From Chamaea fasciata (taxonomy: Eukaryota; Chordata; Aves; Passeriformes; Sylviidae), in assembly GCA_029207755.1 (NCBI GenBank), contig JARCOQ010000003.1, positions 496,001 through 560,000 of the forward strand: a stretch of 64,000 nt of DNA. Direction: 5' to 3'. Of this stretch, positions 52,301-64,000 are shown in pieces. The notes beneath the pieces were generated by a model. The model did not search any database, was not told the origin of the DNA, and saw only the letters and a list, made by a program, of their open reading frames with translations. The position numbers and the translations under genes were made by a program. Each line of letters begins with the position of its first letter. The first letter of the stretch is position 1.

Positions 52301-55300
52301 CAGTGGTTTCTTTCTGCCATGCAGTTGTACAGGGATGGCACCACTATGCTTGTGTCTCTGTCTCAAGCTCCGAGACATCACTCTTGGTGGAGTTTTGCAG
52401 GGAGAAGTGCCTTGAGAAGCTGTTCAGCTCAGGTATGCCCTGTGCTCTCTTCCAGATCAATCTGACATGTCTTTTGAGGAACTCCTGAGGGTGCAGAGTG
52501 ATGCAAGGACGAGAGTGAGCAAGAAAGTGCCTGGTGGGAAGAAAACTGTGAAGCCTACCAAAGCTACACTGAAGCAGCAACAAGGCAAAAAGGGGTAAGA
52601 GGCTCTTTTGAGATCAGAAAAATGTGTATGTGTGCTCTCTGCCTTCCAGAAATTACACTGTGAGCTCCCCACAGCAGTGGTGTTGCCTTGGAGCTGGCAT
52701 AGATCTCCTTTAATGCACTGGACAATAATGCCTGTCACTGTAGTGTTTCATTTGGGAATGGTCTGGGGCTCTTTTCAGAGCTCTTAATATCCTGTCCTCT
52801 TCACATCCCCAGCAGCCACCTGTCACTTGACAATTAAATTGGCACTTAATTGGCAATTTATACCCTCTATATTAAGGCACTTGTAGCCCTTGGCACAGTG
52901 TGCCTCTCAGGCTCTGTGATGGTGTCCACTGTGACCTGAAATAGTTGCCCTGCTGGTTCCTAAACCCCTTCCAGCTTATCAGTATCTTCTGCCTGGCTCT
53001 CACTGCCTGGAGTTACAGTCACAGACAATTGTTCTGGAATTCCATTCATCCTTCTGCTGCTGTCTCATCTGTGGCTTGTCCCTGTTCATTTGCCTTTTTA
53101 CCCTCCCTACAGTACTCTCCATCACAGACTTTTTCCTGCATTCAACACAACAAAAGCTACTGTACCTTTTCACAGAGTTCTCCACGGGCCCCCACTGGTA
53201 ACAGCAATACCCTTTCCCTTTATTTGCAGTATTTAGCTAGTTTTCAGGCCTCAGAGTGGCACCCAAGTGTTTTTAATGGGTTTCCTCTGTTACACTGGCA
53301 CTGCCTAACTTATTTCTGAATCCCTGCTCAATGCACGAGCAGTGAACACAATACATTTCTCCTGCCATAAAGAGGTGATTAGGATAATATTTCTGCTTCA
53401 CTTTTTACCCAAGACTCTGGGGGATTTTGTGTGGTGCAACGTCTTCTCACAGTGTCTCTATTTCTGCCACACAGTTTGCATAATTCTGCTTTTGTTTAAT
53501 TCCTCTGATCCTTTAAGTGATGTGTTGCTGTAAATCCCACGTGTTTTTTCTCTCATGTTTTTGTTATGGAAGTGAGCTTCTTAAAGGGTTTCAGGAAAAT
53601 CCCCTGGCACTGAGCTGGCTTCAGCGGTGACTCCAGAGCATTGTGCATTGTTGCAGCTTCAGTGGATGTGAGAATACACTGAACCCTGCCCTAAGAGGGA
53701 TTTGAAAACTTGTGCCTGTGGGGTTGTGTTCCTGCCCCAGTGTCACTTGTGGCTGGCTGTGGGTGCTCTCAGCACAGGATTCTCCTGTTTCTGATAACTT
53801 GCCTGAGGTACTGACAAATCCCAGGATGCAGCACCCAAGTAATATGGGGAGAGTAATACCCTGTTCTCCCACCTTATCCTGGCCCCTGGTATGCCTGAAA
53901 CATCAAGCTGTGAAGGGCTGTGTTGCAAGGAGAACTTGTTCCTTAACTGGTTGTCACTGTGATCCTTGTGGTCCTGATTCATTGTGGAGCCTGTTTCAGG
54001 ACATGTGCCATATGCTGTGCAGCCCGTTTTCCTGGGGGTGGTACAAACTGGGCTTCCTCACTGAGCCTGGCCACAGTGGAATTGGCCTCTCTCTGTGACT
54101 ACCAGGCAGAAATTCCCAGCTTTGACACTCACAAGTGCTGAGGGAGCTGGCAGATGTTACTGCTCAGCTATTCTACCATCGCTGAAAGGGCATGGAGAGC
54201 AGGAGAGGTGCCTGAGGTCTGGAGGGAAGCCAGTGGCATTCCAGTCTTCAAAAAGGGCAAGAAGGGAGGGCTTGGGAAACTGCAGACCAGTCCTGGAAAG
54301 GTGATGGAGCACTTCATTCTGGAGGCCATCTCTGAGCATGTGGAAAAAAAGCTGGATCTTGGGAGTGGTCTGTATTGCCAGCAGGTCAGGGAGGGGATCC
54401 TGCCCCTCTGCTCAGCCCTGGTGAGGCCAGTCTGGAGTGTCCAGTTCTGGATCCTCAGGACAAGAGGAACAGGGAGCTCCTGCAGTGGGTCCAGTGGAGG
54501 GCAAAAACAATGTTAGGGGAGTGGAGCACCTCTCCCAAGACAACAAGTTGAGGGAGCTGGGACTGTTTAGCCTGGAGAAGAGATGACTGAGAGGGGACCT
54601 TATCACTGCAGGTATGTTAAGGGCAGGTGTCAGGAGGATGGGGCCAGGCTCTTTCCAGTGGCACCCAGTGACAGGACGAGGGGCAATACTGAAACACAGG
54701 GAGTTTCACCTGAACATGAGGAAAAACTTCTTTACTGTGAGGGTGACGGAGCACTGGAACAGGCTGCTCAGTGAGGTGGTGGAACCTCCTTCTCAGGAGA
54801 TATTTAAAACCCACCTGGATGCAATCCTGTGCAATCTGCTCTAGGTAACTCTGCCTTAGGAAAGGTTCCTTCCACCCCCAGCCATTCTATGACTCCATGA
54901 GAGGAATAACTAGTACAGCACATTTAGTGATGCAGGTGGTGAGTTTTCACTTGATACAGTGGAGCTGTTCCAGGTTCTCTGTAGGGTTGTTTTCACCTCA
55001 CATTGATGTATTTGGTTGTTGTGGCCTTCTGTGCTTTTTTGACTGAGTCACCTCTTTGCTTTCTGTAGGTATCATTGAGCTGGGAGAGTCTGTTGTGCCA
55101 TAATGTTCTTCTGAGGGTCCAGATGACCTCCCAGCAAATTAGCTTGGGCCTCATACTGATGTCTGCTCCTCTTTAAATACATTTTCCTTGTTTTCAGGCC
55201 GTTGGAGATGTCTGCCAAGAGGCCTGTACCTTTCCTGCGACAAGTTGTCCCTGTGAGGAAGAAGGTGGGTGCTGCCCCTCCCCAGCTCATGGCTTCCCTT

Positions 55301-56918
55301 AGTGCTGCTGCCAGGGCACACACTTGGGAATGGGGCAGGTGGCACAGGCTGCTCTGGAGGACGGGGCTGGACCACTGGGCGGTGCAGACAGTGACAGTGT
55401 TTCCCTGGGGAGAACAACGGGTGGGTTGGAGCAGCTGCAGGTTAACGTGAGAGTTTGTGACCCAGACGTTTCTAGGAGGTGCAGTGACTGCCACCAGTGA
55501 CAGTTCCACTGCAAACCATGGTCATTGTTCACTAATCCCAGAAGTGCTGATGTCCATCTACCTTCTAATCTGAATGTAATTTTTGACTTACCATTGCTGG
55601 ATCATTGGAATATGGTAATTTTCACAGTTGGAGACCTCTCTTTGTCCCTCCCTTTTTGCATGACCTGACCCAGTTAATCTGTGAAAATCTGGATAGGTTT
55701 GAGTTCCCAAATCCATCACCTTGACAACACATATTCAGCCAGCTCATGGTCTGGGAGTTGCAGGTGTTTGACAGCAGCACTCCTGCTGCTATTCCTGGAT
55801 ATTCCTGGGTGGCAGACTGGCATATGGAGATGTCTGTTGCATGGTGAACTCAATGGAGGGATGACTCTGGGGATGCCACCTTGACTGTTGCACTCAATCC
55901 TTGCCAACTGCAGATATTTCAGTGGTGGGAGCATAACGCTGCTGGGGAAAAAAGAATTGGCTGACCCATGAAGGGAGTGTAAGCAGGCTGTTAACAGGGT
56001 AACACTGGCTACAGCCCTTCCCTTTGCCTTCCCTGCTGGCAGGTCCAGAGAGACCCTCGATTTGATGACCTGTCTGGAGAGTATAAGCCTGAAATATTTA
56101 TGAAGACATACAGCTTCCTGGACGGCATCAAGAAGCAGGAGAAGGAGGTGATGCTCTGTGCCTGTCCTTGCCTGGAAGAACCTTGCTCGACAGGGGCTAT
56201 TTCTTCCAAGGCTTTTCCCAGTGGGGCTGGCAGGCAGGCAGCCATGCAGCTTTCTGCTCTCTCCTTCAGATGGTTCAGAAGCAGCTGAAGAAATGCCGGA
56301 ACGCGGAGCAGAAGGAGAAACTTGAGCAGCTCCTGAACCGTATGGTGAGTTTAGGGCAGCATCTCCTCTCTGCCAGGCACTGAGGTCTGCCCCAGCGCTG
56401 ACACGGGCCATCCTTTCTGTACAGACACAGCAGGAACAGGCACAGAAAAAACAGCAGAAGCTGAGAGAGAGGGAGCTGTCTCTGAAAAGACAACAGAGGG
56501 AACTGGCCAAGCAGGGGAAGAAACCCTTCTTCCTAAAGAAATGTAAGTACTCGGTGTGAGCATGCTGCAGGAAGATCTGGAGGGAGTACTGCTGGCAGGA
56601 ATTCAAGCACTGCAAGCAAAGTGTCCATACTATTCCACAGAGCCCTGGGGGGATTGTTCTAGTGCTGGTACTCAGGGGACAAGCTAAGCCTGGGCCAGGG
56701 AGGGAGAGGTGAGGAGGGGCTGCTCTCTAGAGATGTTTTGGGCTTCAGTTGATAACTTGACTTCCCTCTCCTCTACAGCTGAGAAGCGGAAATTGGAACT
56801 AGCTGAGAAGTATGCAGAGCTGAAGAGGAGTGGAAAGCTGGAGAGCTTCCTGAACAAGAAGAGAAAGAGGAATGCCATCAAAGACAAGCGCCATCTGCCC
56901 TCACAGAAGAACCTGTGA
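49377..56918 (+). CDS. RRP36: Ribosomal RNA processing protein 36 homolog (7 exons)
   Basis: Nucleolar factor of the 90S pre-ribosome, needed for early pre-rRNA cleavages leading to 18S rRNA. Exons: 49377 (or 49425)-49539, 52456-52594, 55198-55264, 56043-56147, 56270-56344, 56425-56542, 56779-56918. All are in phase. Starting at 49425, which has an ideal GCCGCCGCCATGG context, gives 252 aa. The in-frame upstream ATG at 49377 gives 268 aa with a Gly-Arg repeat; human is 259 aa. Diagnostic blocks are [49 protein letters not shown], a charged coiled-coil stretch ([17 protein letters not shown]) with KKPFFLKK, and the tail [20 protein letters not shown] ... KDKRHLP. The last exon ends at TGA 56916-56918. 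No clear polyadenylation hexamer was noticed downstream. Confidence 0.95.
49380..49412 (+). repeat. GGGGCC hexanucleotide run at the RRP36 5' end
   Basis: Four to five near-perfect GGGGCC units. They are coding (Gly-Arg repeats) if translation starts at 49377 and 5' UTR if it starts at 49425. Just upstream (49325-49372) is a second local repeat of GGCCGTTCCGGGGCGCG-type units. Confidence 0.85.
49805..49885 (-). mobile_element. CR1 LINE 3' end, antisense
   Basis: GTCACAGAGCCTTGAGATGG then TTCGGGTTGGAAGGGACCTG and AAGATCCCCCGGTGCCAGCC is the reverse complement of the CR1 3' terminus. It lies in RRP36 intron 1. Confidence 0.75.
49886..52455. other. RRP36 intron 1, no gene seen
   Basis: About 2.6 kb. 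It is purine-rich between 50570 and 50750 and otherwise ordinary. I found no snoRNA or exon that I could support. Confidence 0.5.
52595..54124. other. RRP36 intron 2, 5' part, no feature seen
   Basis: Unique-looking intron sequence before a CR1 insertion. Nothing recognised. Confidence 0.5.
54125..54905 (+). mobile_element. CR1 LINE, 3' part with internal deletion
   Basis: It begins with a degraded reverse-transcriptase-region segment (CTGAGGGAGCTGGCAGATGT, then GGGCATGGAGAGCAGGAGAG and TTCAAAAAGGGCAAGAAGGG). Near 54340-54360 it jumps to the 3' part (GACAAGAGGAACAGGGAGCTCC, CTGGGACTGTTTAGCCTGGA, AACTTCTTTACTGTGAGGGTG, CACTGGAACAGGCTGCTC). It ends with CCATTCTATGACTCCATGAG, the usual CR1 terminus. 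It lies in RRP36 intron 2 and has no intact ORF. Confidence 0.9.
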
Positions 56919-58500
56919 CTGTTGGACAGTCGTGCTGTTGTCTGCACTGGCTCATCCTGCCTTGGCCAGGCCTGGAGGACGGTTATCCCTCTTCCCAGGA
57001 TCTGCCTTCCACTGTACAGTGATGCTGTAAGGCAGCAGAGCAGGGGCTGAACTGAAGGAAGTCATGGGTTTTTTGTAGCTGAAGTATCTTCTTTGCTCGT
57101 GGTTTACATCATGCCTGGGTGGTGACAAGTGTGTTGTGCAGGTGCTGATGGTGATGACAGCTGTCTCTGCCCTTGCACCTGCTCATTTCTAACTCTAGCA
57201 AGGAAAGCTTGAGTCCTGCCCTGCACTGCTGGCTCTACTCCAGGTTCTTTCAGACTTCCACTGAGGCAGAAAAGGACATGGGACAATGCCTGCTCAGAGC
57301 AGCAACCCTGACTTCAGATCAGGTTGCTCAGGGCTGCGTTGGTGGGATCTGGTAATGTCCAAGGACAGATGCCTTCACCTCTCTTGGCCTCTGCTCTACT
57401 GCTTCAGATTCTCAAGATGGGACTTTTTGTTCCTCTCATCCAGGAAACCTGCCTGGTGTTAGTCCATAATCATTGTCTTGTTCTCAGTGAAGTGCCTGGC
57501 TCTGTCCTCTCAGCAGCTTTGTCAGAGATCTGAGGGATGGGGTAGGAAAGGGGTGCTGTAAGGTGTCCCCAAAGACTTTTCTTCCTAAGGGTGAAGGAAT
57601 CCTGTTTACCCAGCCTTTCCTAGCAGTGCTCCAGCCTCTGACAGCTTTCACATACTCAACTGGAGTCAGCCCAGACAACCAACTTATCTTTTGGTGGCCC
57701 AGCATGGATCAGGATCTGGATGTAGTCTCACAAGAGATGAGTAAAGGTGAGAGGATCCCTCCCCGTGGGCTGCTCCTGGTGATGCAGATCTAGGTGTGGC
57801 AGGCCTTCCTCATACACGGGGCATGCTGTGCCTGCTCAGGTACTGCTGCTTGGGATCTCTCCTTCAGAGCAGCTTGTGGGTCATCTCCACAAGGTTATTA
57901 GTGCTCCCAGGAAACTGATCGTGTAGGAAAAAAGCACCTGTTTTCCTTTACTCCTGCTGTCAGTGCTGCTACAGCCAAAAGGGAGTCAGTGCCTCTCTCC
58001 AATATCCCACCAGCCCTCTTGCTTCTCCTTGTTCCATTTGCTCCTGTCTGCCATGGCTGTGCTGACAAGGGGATGGCTCAGGTGACCCCAGAGGGACAGG
58101 TCAGAGTGTGCTGGGGGAGTGCCTGGGCACAGCTGTGCTGTGTGGGTGGCTGTGGGGACACTGCTGTCCCTCCAGGTGGGGTGTGGACACTGCTGTGGGT
58201 GTCCCTGGGCACGAGTGGTTGCAGTTGATGTGGCTGCAGTGGTGTCACAGGCAGTGGTGGCTGACCATGCTGCCACACACACCCTGTCAGTGACACCCTG
58301 GGAGCCCACCAGAGGCTCAGGGCACCTGTGGGCCAGGAGGAATGTCTCCAGTCCCAGTGCCTGGGCTGCTCTCCCCTGCCCTGGGTGGTCACTGAGTGAC
58401 CTCTCCACACGCTGCAGCTGAACAGACACCCAGTCACACAAGGGCCCCACAGCAGGGGGGGATCTGCCCGCTGGCAGGGACACAGACATGGAAAGGCTGC
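56919..58500. other. Convergent intergenic region between RRP36 and the TMEM121-like gene
   Basis: Contains the RRP36 3' UTR and, at the far end, the end of the TMEM121-like transcript. The segment 58090-58470 is G/T-rich with irregular repeats of CACTGCTGT and GGGTGTC-type words. No gene is seen. Confidence 0.5.
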
Positions 58501-58513
58501 AGGGCTCAGGTCT

Positions 58514-58519
58514 TTTATT
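58514..58519 (-). promoter_or_regulatory. Polyadenylation signal of the TMEM121-like gene
   Basis: TTTATT on the plus strand reads AATAAA on the minus strand, about 540 bp after the stop codon at 59061-59063. Confidence 0.6.
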
Positions 58520-59060
58520 GCAAAGAGGGAGATACAAAAAAAGGACAGTCACCCCTTTTTGGGTCCCCTCAGGCCTGCAGCTGGCTGAGAGGGGTGACAG
58601 CAGGGGGAGACCAGGCCTTGCTCCCCCTGCATGGGGACCTGGGCTCACACAGTGGGGAGCAGGCTGCTGCCAGGGACCACGCTGGAGCCAGGGCCAACCA
58701 CGACAGAAACGTGGGTGACCCGCCGTGTCCCCATGGGGCACCCTGGCTGCACAGGGAGCCTGGCACAGGGTAGGGCTGCCTGGCCTCGGGCAGGCACAGC
58801 TCACAGCAGGCAGCCCTGGCCTCCTCCCCTGCTCCGCTGCCGTACCAGGCGGGGTGCTGCGGTTCCAAACTGCTCTGCAGCCCTACAGAGGCTGCTGTGG
58901 GGCCTCGCCGTGCGCCCCTCGGGGCCCTGAGCAGTTCTGCCCAGGCAAGGAGGGAGCGGGGCCGTTGCCCTCTGTCCAGGCAGGGAGCTCCGCAGCCTGC
59001 CCCAAGTTTGTGGGTAGGGCCAGGCAGGGGGATGCCCGGGCTGTGGCTCCTGCTGGCCCG

Positions 59061-61658
<2,598 letters not shown>

Positions 61659-61950
61659 CTCGGGCGGCTCCCCGGGGCGCAGGGCGGCGGCGGCGGCCCC
61701 GGGCCCGGCGCGGCATCGCCCGGCGCGGCCCGGCGGCGGCGGCGCTTCTGCGGCGGCGGCGGCGCTCGGCCCCTCCCGGCGGGCGGCGGGCGGCGGGCGG
61801 GGACTGCGGCGGCCCCCGCCTCACCCGCGGGCCCGGCGCCGCCCGCCGCTCCTCCGGGCCCGGGGCCGCTGCCCGGGCTCGCCGCCGCCGCCGCCCCGGG
61901 GCCGCCGCCGCCCCGGGGCCGCCGCCTGCATCCCCGGCCAGGGGCAGGGC
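61659..61950 (-). other. Probable non-coding first exon of the TMEM121-like gene
   Basis: Starts on the minus strand somewhere in the CpG island and ends at the donor gtaagcgg at 61658. The upstream limit is not defined by sequence, so 61950 is nominal. Confidence 0.4.
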
Positions 61951-62080
61951 CCGCGGGGCCGCAGCCCGGCGGAGGCCCCAGCCGGAGCCGGGGCAGCCTG
62001 GGCTGACGAGGATGTGTGCCCTCCGGGGCGGACGGGGGCCGCGAACCCTCCTTGCTGGGCGGAGGAGGCAGGGGAAGCCG

Positions 62081-64000
62081 TGCCCCTCCATGAGCTGACA
62101 GCCGGCTGTGCCGGTCCGCAGGGCCCCGGAGAGCCCCAGCCTGGCCGGGACCAGGACAGAGGGGCTCGGCACCTCCAGGGGCTTGTGTGCACATAAAGCA
62201 GGCCAGGGAAGGCAGGAGGTTTCTATTACCCTGGTGGACATACTTCTCTGCAACTGCTCGTCTATCAGCCTGAGCAGCTTATTGCATTTAACTCCAAACT
62301 TTCCTCTGATTTAGGTGTTAGCTACACTTAGTCAGTGTATTTCCTCCCTGACTTTGAAGTGCTCGTTGTAGATATATGTATTTTGGAAGAGGGGGAAGCT
62401 CTAAGATCTCTGGAGATGGGCTGTGAGCAAAACCAGGCACAGACCTGAGAGCAAGCACAAGGGCAAGTGACAGAGTGCCAGGGGACGTGCAGCCCTCCCT
62501 GCATCCAGCTGCTGACAGAGTGGCTGTAGCTCCTTGCTGGATCTAATGCCCTGGGGCATCTCAGCTGGCACCAGGATCATATAAATCTAACCTGTGGTGT
62601 CCTTGGCAAATGGAGACACTGGACCAGCATCCAGGCTTAGCTCATGTGTCCCACAGCGGGTGTGGACTGGTTGATGCAGGCAGGTGGAGGTCCTGTATGA
62701 AGGGAGCAGAGCTCTGGGTTAGACAGGTGCAACAAGGTAAGGAGTTTGTGGGAGCATTCTCCTAACCCAGGAATAAACAGCAATCCTCAGAAGGGCTGAA
62801 AGAGCAGGGAAACAAAGCAGCCAAAGCCTCCAAAAATGAAAGGAGACCTTGCAACTCGAGTGGAGAGCAATGTGAGGAGGCACAAGAGGGCAAGCCAACA
62901 CTGCAAAAATCTACTTCTTTCCTCTGGGGCACAGAAGCACTGGCTCTCACTATCCGAGCAGTCTCCTGTGGGATGCAGGGAGGAGCAAAGGGCCTCTGTC
63001 CATGGAGGCACCCAGGGAGAGGGACGCCACAGTGGTATCCATGTGGGAGAGGAGTGCTGGAGGAAACTACCAAGCAATGGAGCTAAAGAGAACATGATTC
63101 ACCCGTGAGCTAGAATCATAAAAGCCCTGAGTCTCCACTAGAGACTAGGACGGGAGGTGACAACATTTGCGTGGGAAGCAGTGAAGAGCTGCTTTAACAA
63201 GGCACATAAAAATAAGGAGCCGGAGCAAGAACAGATACTTCTGTGATTCTCTAAACCACGATGCTGGAACCGGGGTGCCAGAGTTGGTATGAGGATGCAT
63301 CTGTACCATGGATAAAATGGAAAGAAACCAGAGGGGGCACACCAGGGTTCCCAGGCACATAGCTGCTCTCTGGCTGCTGCAGGCTCCAGCCCTGGGTGGA
63401 AAAGCATCTTCAGCTTTTCCCTGCTCTGCTCATGGAACCTGCCCAGAGGAGCAGCAGGACTGACAGCCCTTGGGAAGCGCCTGGAAAGCAGTCACTTCAG
63501 CAGGCTGCCCTGGGCTCAGCAGGGAGGTGCCTCTGGTCTCCTGGAAGTGAGCAGGCGTCACTGAGAACCTGGAGCACTCAGTGCTATTAAAGTACCACAC
63601 GAATACCCAGGAACGGTGATTCAGACTAGAAAGCAAACAGCTGGGGAGGGACTGCAATGGGTTTTCTTAGGATAAATCAAGACCCTAGACCTAGCAAGCT
63701 CCTCTGGAGCAGGCGGCTGCTTTTGGGGAAAGACAATAGTGTTACCCAGCTGAGGTCAAACAATGATGGGTTAAAATGCTGAGAATAAGGCCATGACCAT
63801 TGTGTTACTCTCTCCAGCTGCAAAATCAAGGTTTCCACATTAATTGGCAGAATGGTATGAAAATGCAGCTCATCCTTGGTTCAGCCGGTCTTACACAAAC
63901 CTCTCTGCTGAGATCCCCTAGAAAATGTTCTTAGAGAACCAAGGCTGTCAAGGGTGAAAGCAAAGGTCCTCTCGTGCATTAATGACTTACTAAAGGAAAG
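62081..64000. other. Intergenic sequence at the right end, no gene seen
   Basis: Ordinary composition with short open frames. I recognise no exon, RNA gene or repeat. Confidence 0.55.

Noticed and set aside
58090..58470. Possible satellite-like G/T-rich region
   Set aside because: Words recur irregularly without a fixed period, so it looks like low-complexity intergenic DNA rather than a tandem repeat.

Overview
The window looks like a gene-dense stretch of a bird microchromosome. The evidence is short introns, GC-rich CpG-island promoters, several CR1 LINE fragments with the usual avian 3' end, a degraded class-I endogenous retrovirus, and an NPAS4-like bHLH-PAS gene, which sauropsids keep and therian mammals are reported to lack. 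Gene identities rest on recognising translated exons. The exon chains given below were checked by hand for reading phase and GT-AG borders. Order and strand match human 6p21.1 for PPP2R5D(+), MEA1(-), KLHDC3(+) and RRP36(+).

Layout. From 1 to 21.8 kb lies PPP2R5D (+) without its first exon: fourteen coding exons, with a (CAG)11 tract in the first one seen, a decayed retroviral fragment in one intron and an ancient CR1 in another. From 21.8 to 24.5 kb is its 3' UTR or downstream DNA, which meets the 3' end of MEA1 (-) tail to tail. MEA1 (24.9-25.6 kb) has three exons and two very short introns. It shares a CpG-island bidirectional promoter with KLHDC3 (+), whose non-coding first exon ends near 25.94 kb and whose ten coding exons run from 31.1 to 43.5 kb (382 aa, the usual length). 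At 45.9-48.9 kb is an eight-exon NPAS4-like gene (+, 433 aa by this model). RRP36 (+) starts only about 0.5 kb later and runs to 56.9 kb (seven coding exons, 252 or 268 aa). From 58.5 to about 62 kb is a TMEM121-family gene on the minus strand, with one coding exon (310 aa) and an upstream non-coding exon in a large CpG island. From 62.1 to 64 kb I see no gene.

Functions. The genes do not form one pathway. They are a PP2A regulatory subunit, a small acidic testis-enriched protein, a CUL2 C-degron receptor, a transcription factor of the cloche type, a ribosome-biogenesis factor and a multi-pass membrane protein. The most interesting part is 45.7-49.4 kb. It holds the NPAS4-like gene with a palindromic pair of MEF2-type sites just upstream, a 58-bp tandem repeat that triplicates a splice donor, an uncertain C-terminus, and a GGGGCC hexanucleotide run in the adjoining RRP36 5' end. 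I found no evidence for a wholly new system. The findings are unusual local structures in and around known families.
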